From: Bacillota bacterium
GTDB taxonomy: Bacteria > Bacillota > Clostridia > Christensenellales > UMGS416
Reading direction: 5' to 3'
Assembly (NCBI GenBank): GCA_023421955.1
Contig: JAEZSE010000039.1
Location: 18,182-82,181 of the forward strand
DNA: 64,000 nucleotides
The notes beneath the pieces are model-generated. The model was not told the DNA's origin. It searched no databases and saw only the letters and a program-made list of their open reading frames with translations. Shown in pieces: positions 7,736-16,941 of this stretch. Position numbers and translations under genes: made by a program. How positions within the stretch are numbered: position 1 is the first letter of the stretch; the number at the start of each line of letters is the position of its first letter.

Positions 7736-9106
7736 TCACTCAAAATACACCCCATCCCGCTCCAGCGCCTGCCGCAGCGCCGCATAGGGCAGCTGCCTCG
7801 TATCCACACCCTGCTTGGCGCAGAGTGCCGCTGCCGTGCCGGCAGCCTGCCCCTGGCCCATGCAGCACACTGTGTTGCGGGTGGACATGTGGGCGCGGAA
7901 GTCAGAGGTGATCAGCATGCCGGCCACAAAAAGGTTTTGCACGCCGGTGGGCAGCAGCGCCCGATAGGGCACGCCATAGGTGCCGCCGTTTTTGATCTGG
8001 TAGCGGGGCGCCATATCGTGGAAGCCGTAGGCCATGATGTCATCGGCGAAGTGGCGGCCCTCAGTCACATCATCCAGCGTGATGTCATAGTCGCAGACGA
8101 TCCTGCGGCCCCGGCGGATCGAGACGGTGGGGCTGGTGCGGGCGATGAAGGCATGCTCGCAGCCGGGGATCTCCCTGCGCAGCAGCGCGATGGCGTCAGC
8201 CTGCCTCTGCCGCAGCGCAAGCTCCAGCTGGGCGGCCTCATCGCGGCTCACCGGCGAGGCTTCGGGCATCAGATTGAGCTTCAAATACATGATGTAGCCG
8301 TCGTGCAGTGTGGTCAGCTGCAAGGATAGCCCGATGCGGGCCGCTTCCTTGCGGAACGACTCCGGCAGCTTGCTCATGTTGGCGTTCAGGCGGATGATCT
8401 GGTTGGGCTTGCCGCTGCGCGTGCCGTAGGCCAGCTCGTGAAGCGCGCCGTTTTCGACCAGGTAACGGTGCAGCCCCTCCAGGTCCACGCCGGAAACACC
8501 GGCGCTGTTGGCCACGGCGTGGTCGTTGGGCTCGGTGAACTCCGCCCCGGCAAATGCCGACAGGTCGCCGTAACCGGTGCAGTCCACATAAGCCCTGGCC
8601 ACAAAAGCCTCGCGGCCCGAACGGCTTTCGGCGATCAGCGCCTTGATTGCTCCGTTTTCCATGACCGCGCCAGCCACCAGTGTGTTCACGCACACGCGCA
8701 CGCCGGCCTCCTTCAGCATCTCAAACAGCACAAGCTTGGTGATCTCCGTATCCACACAGGTGCAGATGCCGTCGTAATCGGCGCCCTGGGCCACCTCCAC
8801 ATGGCCGGAGGTGCCGCCCTTTTCAGCCAGCCGGTCAATGATCTCCTGCGCGATTCCGCGCACCACCTGCCGCTTCTCCACGCCGGGGAAGGGCTTCCAC
8901 ACGTTGAAGTAGCTGTGCAGCGCCGTGCCGCCCTCCACCACCAGCCCGCCGGGGTAACCCTTGGACTCGATGAGCACGGTGGAGGCGCCATTCCTGGCCG
9001 CGGCGATCGCTGCCACCACGCCGGCTGTGCCGCCGCCGGCTACCACCACATCCACCTCGGTTGCCGGGAGCTTGCGCGCCGGCTCCTCCACAAACATCAG
9101 GTTCAT
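7736..9106 (-). CDS. FAD-dependent oxidoreductase
   Basis: A 456-residue flavoprotein. An N-terminal Rossmann motif VVVAGGGTAGVVAA, followed by an acidic end of strand two (LIES) and a GYPGGLVVEGG block, places it in the FAD_oxidored family of Firmicutes and Bacteroidetes. A second conserved block YVDCTGYGDLSAFAGAEF and the C-terminal NLFVAGMLIT...RNTVCCMGQGQAAGTAAALC (FAD contact) agree. There is no signal peptide, so it is cytoplasmic. The substrate is not predictable; members are often found near carbohydrate genes. ATG 9106 has GGAGG upstream. asnS lies 66 bp upstream on the same strand, so co-transcription is possible. Confidence 0.85.
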   Translation of the reverse strand: MNLMFVEEPARKLPATEVDVVVAGGGTAGVVAAIAAARNGASTVLIESKGYPGGLVVEGGTALHSYFNVWKPFPGVEKRQVVRGIAQEIIDRLAEKGGTSGHVEVAQGADYDGICTCVDTEITKLVLFEMLKEAGVRVCVNTLVAGAVMENGAIKALIAESRSGREAFVARAYVDCTGYGDLSAFAGAEFTEPNDHAVANSAGVSGVDLEGLHRYLVENGALHELAYGTRSGKPNQIIRLNANMSKLPESFRKEAARIGLSLQLTTLHDGYIMYLKLNLMPEASPVSRDEAAQLELALRQRQADAIALLRREIPGCEHAFIARTSPTVSIRRGRRIVCDYDITLDDVTEGRHFADDIMAYGFHDMAPRYQIKNGGTYGVPYRALLPTGVQNLFVAGMLITSDFRAHMSTRNTVCCMGQGQAAGTAAALCAKQGVDTRQLPYAALRQALERDGVYFE

Positions 9107-9172
9107 ACATATCCTCCACAGTAAAAATCACGCCGGCCCTCTCGGTGGAGAGCCGGCGCAGGTGCCTTGTTC

Positions 9173-10576
<1,404 letters not shown>

Positions 10577-10591
10577 GGTGGGGCCTCCTTT

Positions 10592-10768
10592 AATCCCCCC
10601 TGTCGCCTGTTGGCGACATCCCCCCTTGAATCGCTGCTTCGCAGCGACAAAGGGGGTAGGGAGCGTTCTTCCAAGCTGAGGCACGGGGCAAAGCCCCGCA
10701 TCACAATCCCCCTCCCAACGGTAGTCAAGGTAGATCCGTTTAGTTTTAAGGGAGGGGGCTGGGGTGGG
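10592..10768. repeat. Family A/B repeat plus a family D half-copy
   Basis: At 10592-10672, hairpin A (TCGCC/GGCGA) and hairpin B (TCGCTGC/GCAGCGA) sit between C-runs and a G-rich tail. At 10682-10768, CGGGGC/GCCCCG, CCCCCTCCC and GGGAGGGGG resemble one arm of the 7502-7728 palindrome. Together they fill the divergent gap between asnS and the next gene. No separate gene is seen here. Confidence 0.8.
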
Positions 10769-10903
10769 AAATGATAGTATCCCAACCTGATTATAGTATG
10801 GACAGCACAGACCCTTTTTACAGAGTTGCAAATCCAGCATATAGGCCCGAAAGCCAGAATAGATTATATCGCAACCCATCTGACGCGTAAAGGGGAGTGC
10901 GCC

Positions 10904-11953
10904 ATGCGTCCGGTTCCAATGCTGGTCATCCGTTCTACTGTGCCCTGCCTGCTGTTTGCCAACAACGCCCCCGCCGGTGAGATTTCGCGGGAACACCCGG
11001 CCGGGCTGCCCATGCCCGAAAACGGCCGGTGCTATATCCATTATGTGCCCCTTTCGCAGGGCAGGATGGCCGGTGCGTTCCGGCTGGACTTTTCCGCAGG
11101 TGAGCTCTCGCAGCCTGTGGAAAGCATCCCGGCACGCATCACCCGCTGGCCGCGGGGGATTTTGGAAGCCGAGATTGACCCGGAGCGCAGCCCCACGACG
11201 GAAACGGTGCCGCTGGCGCCGGACACGCTCACCTACACAGACCTGCGCGGTGGTGTGCGGGCCTATATCCTCCGGTATGTTTCCCACTGGCTGGTGCTGG
11301 AGGAAAGCGGCGGGCGGGCCCTTTTGACGCTGCCGCTGCCCGGCAACCGCACGCCGGAGATTGTGACGCTGAGCATTGGCGGCACCGAGGCAGTGGCAGC
11401 CCGGGCCGGCGGGGCGCTCTGCGACTGGGTGGTGATCGCCGCGCCGCAGGATGGCGAGTGGAAGGAGCTTTTCCGCCTGGAGCACGGCCAGATCGAGCTG
11501 GACCGCAACGGCGACGTGACGTGCCTCATCCCGATGGCAGACACCGCCGGCCACGCGGAGCTCACCGTGTGGAGCTATACAGGCGGCCAATACACCGAGA
11601 CCCGCAACGTGGTGTGGATGGATGGCGAGCCCCGCCAGCCCGCCAACCAGGAGGAAACGGCCAAGGCCTTCCTGGAGGCCTGGGCGATGGGCCTGAAGGA
11701 CGAGGCATTGGAGTTTCTCTCCGCAGATCTGCGCGGCGGCCTTTCCGAGGAGGACATTGGCGGCTTTCTGGGCCAGTTTGACCGCATCGACGCCGCCCGG
11801 TTCGCGCCGATCCATGGCGAGGGCGAAGTGGCGCTGGCGCTGGTGCGCAAAGAGGCGGGCGATATTTTCGGCGCAAGGCCGGTGGCCATCAAGCTTGTGG
11901 AGGAGGCGTCGGAGAAGGGGAAGTGGAAGGTGGATAATATCAGGGCGCTGTGA
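10904..11953 (+). CDS. Conserved hypothetical protein
   Basis: A 349-residue protein without recognised domain. ATG 10904 has GGGGAG upstream; the frame extends upstream to 10826 without a good start. The first 230 residues look beta-rich (many short hydrophobic strands, TDLRGGVRAYIL, TVWSYTGGQY), and the last 100 residues are helical (QEETAKAFLEAWAMGLKDEALEFL), like an NTF2- or DUF4878-type tail. There is no clear signal peptide, although residues 5-20 are moderately hydrophobic. Codon use and GC match the neighbours. Function unknown. Confidence 0.7.
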   Translation: MRPVPMLVIRSTVPCLLFANNAPAGEISREHPAGLPMPENGRCYIHYVPLSQGRMAGAFRLDFSAGELSQPVESIPARITRWPRGILEAEIDPERSPTTETVPLAPDTLTYTDLRGGVRAYILRYVSHWLVLEESGGRALLTLPLPGNRTPEIVTLSIGGTEAVAARAGGALCDWVVIAAPQDGEWKELFRLEHGQIELDRNGDVTCLIPMADTAGHAELTVWSYTGGQYTETRNVVWMDGEPRQPANQEETAKAFLEAWAMGLKDEALEFLSADLRGGLSEEDIGGFLGQFDRIDAARFAPIHGEGEVALALVRKEAGDIFGARPVAIKLVEEASEKGKWKVDNIRAL

Positions 11954-12044
11954 AACAGGATTGCGATATTTTATGGACAGGCTGCCGGAAGGCGGCCTGG
12001 TTTGTACATTTCTATAAATCGTATGGCTTTGCACCCATTCTCTC

Positions 12045-12121
12045 AATCCCCCCCTGTCGCCTGAGGGCGACATCCCCCCCTTGAATTTTTGCCTTCGGCA
12101 AAAACAAGGGCGGGTAGGGAG
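12045..12121 (+). repeat. Family A/B two-hairpin repeat
   Basis: Hairpin A (TCGCC TGAG GGCGA) and hairpin B (TTTTTGCC TTC GGCAAAAA) are linked by CATCCCCCCCTTGAA and end in ACAAGGGCGGGTAGGGAG. This is the cleanest full copy in the window. Confidence 0.85.
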
Positions 12122-12161
12122 TGCTTTGAAAATGTTGCGATATTACTCCATTTGGCAAGCC

Positions 12162-12190
12162 TTCCCATATCCTGACATTCACGCTATAAT
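12162..12190 (+). promoter_or_regulatory. Likely promoter of the two-gene membrane-protein operon
   Basis: TATAAT (12185-12190) lies 17 bp from a weak -35, TTCCCA (12162-12167). The start codon at 12242 is 52 bp further on, with GGGAGG before it. Confidence 0.5.
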
Positions 12191-12241
12191 CATAGAGCAC
12201 AATCAATCCAGCCAATGAGGAGATGACCGGGAGGCTAGGGG

Positions 12242-12883
12242 ATGGAGCAAATCACCGTGACCACAAAGCTGAGAATGGAGCATAGTTTTACTGTTATCTT
12301 TAACCTTGCAGCGATCAGCTGTTTAGTGATTTTCATTCTGGTTTTCCATGATTGGCAAAACTCAAAATTCCTTCTATTCCCGCTTATGGTTTCTTCCTTA
12401 TGGTTCAGAACGATTTCTGACTTGCCAAAACAGAACATCAGAGCAGTTGTGTTGGATCACACAGGGATCACCATCCAGAGACGTCTGTTCAAGGATCTAT
12501 ATTTGCCTTATAAGAAACTTGCTTATGTATGGAATTACACCTTCCACTTTCGTGGGTTTGAGCTGGATACGAATCTATTTGTCAATCAACGTGAAATTAT
12601 CGATGCAATCAACCGCTTTCGAACAGAAGGGCTGATCCAAGCGCCGGAGCGCAAGCCAGGCTTTTGGGAAATTATGGAACAGTGGGCATTGTCTGTTGTT
12701 GTTGGTCTGTGTCTGCTTGCTGTGATGATTGCTTTCGGTTATGAACTATTCACAGGCGCAGAATGGCTGACCAGAGCGACAATGCTATGCGCGATCATTG
12801 TTTGTGCAGCGGCTTTTCTGGCGCAAACCGCATACCGCTTCCTGTTGCGGTCTAGGAAAACCGCAATAAAGGCGCAGCAATAA
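12242..12883 (+). CDS. Membrane protein of unknown function
   Basis: A 213-residue protein with two membrane helices near the N-terminus (about 14-55), a cytoplasmic middle part about 85 residues long (VVLDHTGITIQRRLFKDLYLPYKKLAYVWNY), and two more helices at about 150-205. The middle part, with an 'IxIQRRLFK...LPYKK' run, resembles PH-like or YcxB-like modules of Gram-positive membrane proteins, but not clearly. Start ATG 12242 has GGGAGG seven bases upstream. It overlaps the next gene by one base, so the two are co-translated. GC is visibly lower than in the housekeeping genes nearby. Confidence 0.7.
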   Translation: MEQITVTTKLRMEHSFTVIFNLAAISCLVIFILVFHDWQNSKFLLFPLMVSSLWFRTISDLPKQNIRAVVLDHTGITIQRRLFKDLYLPYKKLAYVWNYTFHFRGFELDTNLFVNQREIIDAINRFRTEGLIQAPERKPGFWEIMEQWALSVVVGLCLLAVMIAFGYELFTGAEWLTRATMLCAIIVCAAAFLAQTAYRFLLRSRKTAIKAQQ

Positions 12884-13497
12884 TGATGGAATTCTTCAAA
12901 CTAAGACTTAGGCAGAAATGGACAAGATGGCTGTGGCGGCTGAACGTTTCCTTACCCTTTTTTATCATCCTCATAAAAGGCATCCGCTTTGATTCTGAGG
13001 GAATTGGCTTAATGATTGGCGCGGCATTGCTGTTTGGGCTTATCGTGGTTGCCTTCCTCATCGGAAAAGCCCGGTTCGTGGAAGTCTCTGACCATATTGT
13101 TATCAAAAGGTATTTGGCTCCAGATCATTATGTGGGGTTTGATCAGACTTTGTTTTTTGACGATGATGCACTGCTGTTGGGCAGGTGTGCAATCGAGCTG
13201 GATGAATTCAGCAACACCCCTGAGCTCCTGGTATATTTGGCAAACAACCCCAGAGTGACGCTTTCCTTGTTGAAGCCGGAAGATACCAAGCGGGTTGCGT
13301 TGGTGGGGTGGAACAGGATCCGGCAGGTGATCCCCTTTGTGGTTTGCTTCGTATATGGGGTGTTTTCGATAACGCTTCAAATCCGGCTCCTTGCCGGAAG
13401 CTGGGACTTTGTTGTGGTGCCGCTAATTGTGTTTGCGCTCTGGTATCCTCTGAACTGGTGGCTGGACAAGCGAGCAATAGAAAATCCAATGGCATGA
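12883..13497 (+). CDS. Membrane protein of unknown function, partner of the preceding gene
   Basis: A 204-residue protein built like its neighbour: two membrane helices at about 15-60, a soluble central part (KARFVEVSDHIVIKRYLAPDHYVGFDQTLFF), and two C-terminal helices at about 150-195. The similar topology suggests paralogy or partnership, although sequence similarity is slight. The start ATG overlaps the stop of the upstream gene (TAATG). Function unknown. Confidence 0.7.
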   Translation: MMEFFKLRLRQKWTRWLWRLNVSLPFFIILIKGIRFDSEGIGLMIGAALLFGLIVVAFLIGKARFVEVSDHIVIKRYLAPDHYVGFDQTLFFDDDALLLGRCAIELDEFSNTPELLVYLANNPRVTLSLLKPEDTKRVALVGWNRIRQVIPFVVCFVYGVFSITLQIRLLAGSWDFVVVPLIVFALWYPLNWWLDKRAIENPMA

Positions 13498-13506
13498 GTA
13501 TGCACA

Positions 13507-13812
13507 CTCCCCACCCTCCCTTAAGCTGGCGCAGCGCGCCAGCGGCGAAGGGGGGATGGCCTCCACAGAGGCCAGGGGGGATTTCCTGCCCGCAGGCAGC
13601 TTAAAGCGGGCCGGGACGGAGCCCGGCCCCTACTGGCAGGCTGGGGAAACGCTCCCCATCCCCTTTGTCGCTGCAAAGCAGCGAATCAAGGGGGGTGTTG
13701 CCCACATCGCACCGTGGCGGTGCGATAGAACAGGCGACGGGGGGATTTCCTGCCCGCAGGAATATCTCCCCCTCTCCCAATCCCATGGAAGAGGGGGTCG
13801 GGGGGTGAGGGA
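13507..13812. repeat. Dense cluster of families A/B, C and D, mostly in reverse orientation
   Basis: Units: 13507-13583, reversed A/B with stems GCTGGCG/CGCCAGC and GCCTC/GAGGC; 13606-13634, reversed C with GGGCCGGG/CCCGGCCC; 13650-13748, reversed A/B with TCGCTGC/GCAGCGA plus an inserted hairpin TCGCACC/GGTGCGA; 13749-13812, reversed half of family D with CCCCCTCT/AGAGGGGG. The 355-bp gap between genes at 13497 and 13853 is almost wholly repeat DNA. Confidence 0.8.
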
Positions 13813-13833
13813 TGCTCTACCATTTTCCCCCAC

Positions 13834-13846
13834 TGAATGCTATAAT
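13834..13846 (+). promoter_or_regulatory. Extended -10 promoter giving a leaderless pbp mRNA
   Basis: TGC-TATAAT (13838-13846) is an extended -10 box; the -35 region is poor. The expected +1, seven bases after the last T, is 13853, exactly the A of the start ATG. No Shine-Dalgarno sequence is possible. Confidence 0.6.
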
Positions 13847-13852
13847 TCGACC

Positions 13853-16144
13853 ATGAGCAAAGCGAAACTCACGGGCCGGATCGCTGCGATCCTAATCGCC
13901 CTCATCATGGTTTTTCCGGCGTCCGGCTGTCAGAATGTCAGCGAGCAGGACACCGTCAATCGTTACCTCTCCTTTTTAGAAAACGCCCAATACGCCCGCA
14001 TTTATCAGCTTTTAACCGAAGAAGCCCGCGAGAAGCTCTCGCTTGCGGCGTTTTCGATGCGCTATGACGACATCTACCGCGCCATTGGCCTGACCGCGAT
14101 GGACTGCACGCTAACCGGCGTGGACGATGTGGATGAGGAGCACAAGACCGCCCGCTTCACGATGGCGATGACCTCGGAAAAGGTGGGCCAGTTCAAGCTT
14201 GATATGGCCGCGCCGCTTGTGAAGGAAGGCCGCAAATGGCTCATTGACTGGAGCCCGGAGCTTATCCTGCCCGGTCTTGTGGAGGGTGGCCGCGCGGTTC
14301 TCAAGCAGCTCACGGCCAGCCGGGGTGAGATCTTTGACGCCGACGGCAACGTGTTGGCAAAAAACGATTTTGCGCTGTCAGTCTATGTGGACTCCTCCAA
14401 GGTGCAGAATTATGAAACGACGATCCGCATGCTGGCCCCCCAGCTCGGCATGACTGAGGCAGAGGTGCGCGCCAAGCTCAAGGGCATGATGAAGCGGGAT
14501 TCGGCCTGGACCGGGCCGGAGGATGACGAGGTGCCGCCGCAGGCGGAGGGTGTTTCCGGCGCCACGGCTACGCCGCAGCCCTCGCCCACGCCGGAGCCAA
14601 CGGCCACAGCAGCCCCCACGGCCACGACGGGCAATTCCACTGGCGGCAAACAAGAAGAGAAAGAGGAGAAGGCCACGCTCCAGGTGGTGAAGGCCTATCC
14701 CAGAGACGGCCTGACCTGGGAGCAGCAGCAGGAGCTGAAGAAGATCCCCGGCGTGGGGGTGGACGACAGCACCTGGACGGTGATCCGCTATTACCCCTAC
14801 GGCAACATGCTGGCCCAGACGCTGGGCTACACCGGCGTCATGACAGCGGAAGACCAGGCAAACCCGGACAACGCCGGCCTGCCGCAAGATGCCGTGGTGG
14901 GCCGCGACGGCCTGGAAAAAACCTGGGAAAAATACCTGCGGGGCCAGCCCGGTTATGAGCTTTATATCGAGGATGCCGCGGGCAACCGCAAGACCACGCT
15001 GGCCAGCAAGGCCGCCAGGAACGGCCGGGACCTGCGGCTCACGATCGACCTGGAGACCCAGCAGCGGGCCGAACTGCTGCTGCGGCAATACCTCACGCCC
15101 AAGATGGCCGGCACCGTGATCGTGATGGACCCCACCACCGGCTACATCGAGGCGATGGCCTGCGCGCCCAGCTTTGACCCGAATATGTTCACCTTCCCGG
15201 TGGATCCGGTGGAGTGGAAATACCTGAGTGACCCGGTGAACATGAAGCCGCTGTATAACCGTGCCACAATGGGCCTTTACCCGCCGGGCTCCACATTCAA
15301 GCCGTTCACGGCGTCCATGGGGCTGGACGAGGGTGTGATCAGCGCCAATTTCGTGTTCAATTACCCAATCGTGAATGATTACTGGACGCCCGGTGACGCG
15401 TTCGGTGTGGACACGCCGATCAAGCGCGCCGAATCCACACCGGGATATCTAAACCTGCAAAACGCGATCATCCACTCCGACAACATCTACTTCGCTTATG
15501 CGGCGCTGAAACTGGGCGGCGCAAAATTCTACCAGCACTGTCTGGATCTTGGTTTTGGGCTGGATAATGAACACCGCATGAAGTTTGACCTGCCGCTGGA
15601 AAAAAGCTCCATCACCAACTCCGGTGTGATGGACGACCAGCGGCGGCTGGCCGACTCCGGCTATGGCCAGGGCGAGTTCAAAGTCACGCCGCTGCAGATG
15701 GCGTCGCTGTTCGGCAGCCTGGCCAATGGCGGCGACATCATGCAGCCCCGGGTGGTGCAAAGCGTGTGCCACACCGAGGGGGCCCGCTATGTTGCCGATG
15801 TGAGCAACCCGCCGGAGGTGTGGAAGCAGGGCGTTGTGTCGCAGAAGAACCTGAACCTGCTTCTACCTGCGCTCAAACGGGTGGCCTCCGAGGGCACGGC
15901 CAAAGACCTGAATAAATTCAGCAATTTGAAGGACTATAAAATCTGCGCCAAGACCGGCACGGCGGAAATCGGCAATGACAAGACCCGCGAGATCGCCTGG
16001 ATCATTGGCTTCACGACCGAGAAAATGAAACGCCTGGTGTGCGTGGCTATCGAGGTGCCGGCCGATGAAGGCGGCATTCGCATTGAGATTGCTAAGAGGA
16101 TGTTTGACCTGCCGCCTGCCCAGACCGAGGAGGAGCAGGACTGA
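13853..16144 (+). CDS. Class B penicillin-binding protein with NTF2-like N-terminal domain
   Basis: A 763-residue cell-wall transpeptidase. An N-terminal export signal/anchor ends ASGC (possible atypical lipobox), followed by an NTF2-like MecA_N domain (about 30-140), a dimerisation region (about 150-420) and a transpeptidase domain with all catalytic motifs: STFK (Ser480), SDN (542-544) and KTGT (700-703). This order matches the B. subtilis PbpC / PBP2a type. Unusually, residues about 236-270 are a Pro/Thr/Ala-rich low-complexity insert within the dimerisation region. The frame continues upstream to 13556 through repeats; ATG 13853 is supported by promoter position and the start of the signal sequence. 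MecA_N proteins often have low beta-lactam affinity; this is not shown here. Confidence 0.9.
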   Translation: MSKAKLTGRIAAILIALIMVFPASGCQNVSEQDTVNRYLSFLENAQYARIYQLLTEEAREKLSLAAFSMRYDDIYRAIGLTAMDCTLTGVDDVDEEHKTARFTMAMTSEKVGQFKLDMAAPLVKEGRKWLIDWSPELILPGLVEGGRAVLKQLTASRGEIFDADGNVLAKNDFALSVYVDSSKVQNYETTIRMLAPQLGMTEAEVRAKLKGMMKRDSAWTGPEDDEVPPQAEGVSGATATPQPSPTPEPTATAAPTATTGNSTGGKQEEKEEKATLQVVKAYPRDGLTWEQQQELKKIPGVGVDDSTWTVIRYYPYGNMLAQTLGYTGVMTAEDQANPDNAGLPQDAVVGRDGLEKTWEKYLRGQPGYELYIEDAAGNRKTTLASKAARNGRDLRLTIDLETQQRAELLLRQYLTPKMAGTVIVMDPTTGYIEAMACAPSFDPNMFTFPVDPVEWKYLSDPVNMKPLYNRATMGLYPPGSTFKPFTASMGLDEGVISANFVFNYPIVNDYWTPGDAFGVDTPIKRAESTPGYLNLQNAIIHSDNIYFAYAALKLGGAKFYQHCLDLGFGLDNEHRMKFDLPLEKSSITNSGVMDDQRRLADSGYGQGEFKVTPLQMASLFGSLANGGDIMQPRVVQSVCHTEGARYVADVSNPPEVWKQGVVSQKNLNLLLPALKRVASEGTAKDLNKFSNLKDYKICAKTGTAEIGNDKTREIAWIIGFTTEKMKRLVCVAIEVPADEGGIRIEIAKRMFDLPPAQTEEEQD

Positions 16145-16147
16145 AAC

Positions 16148-16594
16148 TTACCGCGCCCTAGCCGGGCCCCTCACCAGCACCAGCTTGAGCAACACGCCCA
16201 GCGCCACACCGGTGCTTACCGCTCCTGCAAGATGGACCACATACTGGGCGATCGGCCTGGGGTCTGTCAGCCGCCCCTCAATAAACGCCGTGGAATAGAG
16301 CCGGAACAAAAACCAGCCCATCAGCGATGCCGCAATGGCCTTGTTTACCACATTGTCTGTCCCATAGCGGGAGAGCGCCCAGTTTAAAAGCACTGCTACG
16401 GCCCCGCCCACAATGAAATTCACCACAAACCCCATCCAGAAACTCTCCCGGTTCAGCGTGATGACAAGGCTGTCAATGCTGTACATGTCGAGGGACGCAA
16501 CTCCCAGCTTTACCAGCACCCAAGTGACGAGCTGGCCAAACAGCGTGGCAAGGGCCCCCAGCGCCGCGGCGGTGATTTGCCGGTTGAATCTCAT
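16148..16594 (-). CDS. Small membrane protein of unknown function
   Basis: A 148-residue protein with four predicted membrane helices (about 7-30, 45-72, 83-102 and 115-142) and an Arg-rich C-terminus. ATG 16594 is preceded by AAAGGAG. An upstream extension to 16633 would cross that ribosome site. It ends three bases from the stop of the penicillin-binding protein gene, convergently. No family recognised. Confidence 0.65.
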   Translation of the reverse strand: MRFNRQITAAALGALATLFGQLVTWVLVKLGVASLDMYSIDSLVITLNRESFWMGFVVNFIVGGAVAVLLNWALSRYGTDNVVNKAIAASLMGWFLFRLYSTAFIEGRLTDPRPIAQYVVHLAGAVSTGVALGVLLKLVLVRGPARAR

Positions 16595-16621
16595 GCGATC
16601 CACTCCTTTTTCATTTATGCT

Positions 16622-16662
16622 GTGCAATTGCACTGTGGCTATACCCCGTTGAACACAACGGG
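16622..16662. promoter_or_regulatory. Two palindromes in a divergent promoter region
   Basis: GTGCAATTGCAC (16622-16633) is a perfect 12-bp palindrome. CCCGTTG-AACA-CAACGGG (16645-16662) is a perfect 7-bp inverted repeat. They lie between the divergent starts at 16594 and 16708 and may be operators or a leader hairpin. Confidence 0.45.
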
Positions 16663-16707
16663 AAAACCGGGAATATGAATAAATCAGATATCAAAGGAGA
16701 TGGGCCG

Positions 16708-16938
16708 ATGGACATACTTCGGTTTGTGGAGACGAACAGGGGCCCCGTCGCGTTGCGCAGGCACGAACATGCCGAAAACAAATATTACACACAGGTTTGG
16801 AGCAGGACCGAAAACGGAGACTGGAAGGCAATGCATTTGGAACAAAAAGACCGGAGCGAATCATTGGGCTCCGGTCTTTTGGAGGCGCTCTATCAAGGCA
16901 CAAAGGCCAAGGGGCTGCCTTATGAGGATTTCTGGTGA
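16708..16938 (+). CDS. Small protein of unknown function
   Basis: 76 residues, charged and soluble (RRHEHAENKYYTQVW...). ATG 16708 has AAAGGAG eight bases upstream, better than the ATG at 16675. It converges on the CE15-like gene with a 3-bp gap, and its codons 47-58 contain the perfect terminator hairpin of that gene. No family recognised; a real gene is likely from the ribosome site. Confidence 0.55.
   Translation: MDILRFVETNRGPVALRRHEHAENKYYTQVWSRTENGDWKAMHLEQKDRSESLGSGLLEALYQGTKAKGLPYEDFW
16846..16880 (-). terminator. Intrinsic terminator of the CE15-like gene inside a convergent CDS
   Basis: AAAGACCGGAGC and GCTCCGGTCTTT form a perfect 12-bp stem with a 10-nt loop. On the minus strand TTTTT follows the stem, about 60 bp beyond the CE15 stop at 16942. 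It lies within the small plus-strand gene, and also has TTTT on the plus side. Confidence 0.75.
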
Positions 16939-16941
16939 AGG

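Noticed and set aside
10577..10900. T-box or other riboswitch before asnS
   Set aside because: The sequence upstream of asnS is repeat hairpins; no specifier loop or T-box antiterminator sequence was seen.
10577..12073. Minus-strand extension of asnS to 966 residues
   Set aside because: It crosses repeat DNA and runs antisense through the gene at 10904-11953; ATG 10576 has an excellent ribosome site and gives a normal-length enzyme.
13556..13852. N-terminal extension of the penicillin-binding protein
   Set aside because: It translates intergenic repeats; the signal sequence and the promoter place the start at 13853.
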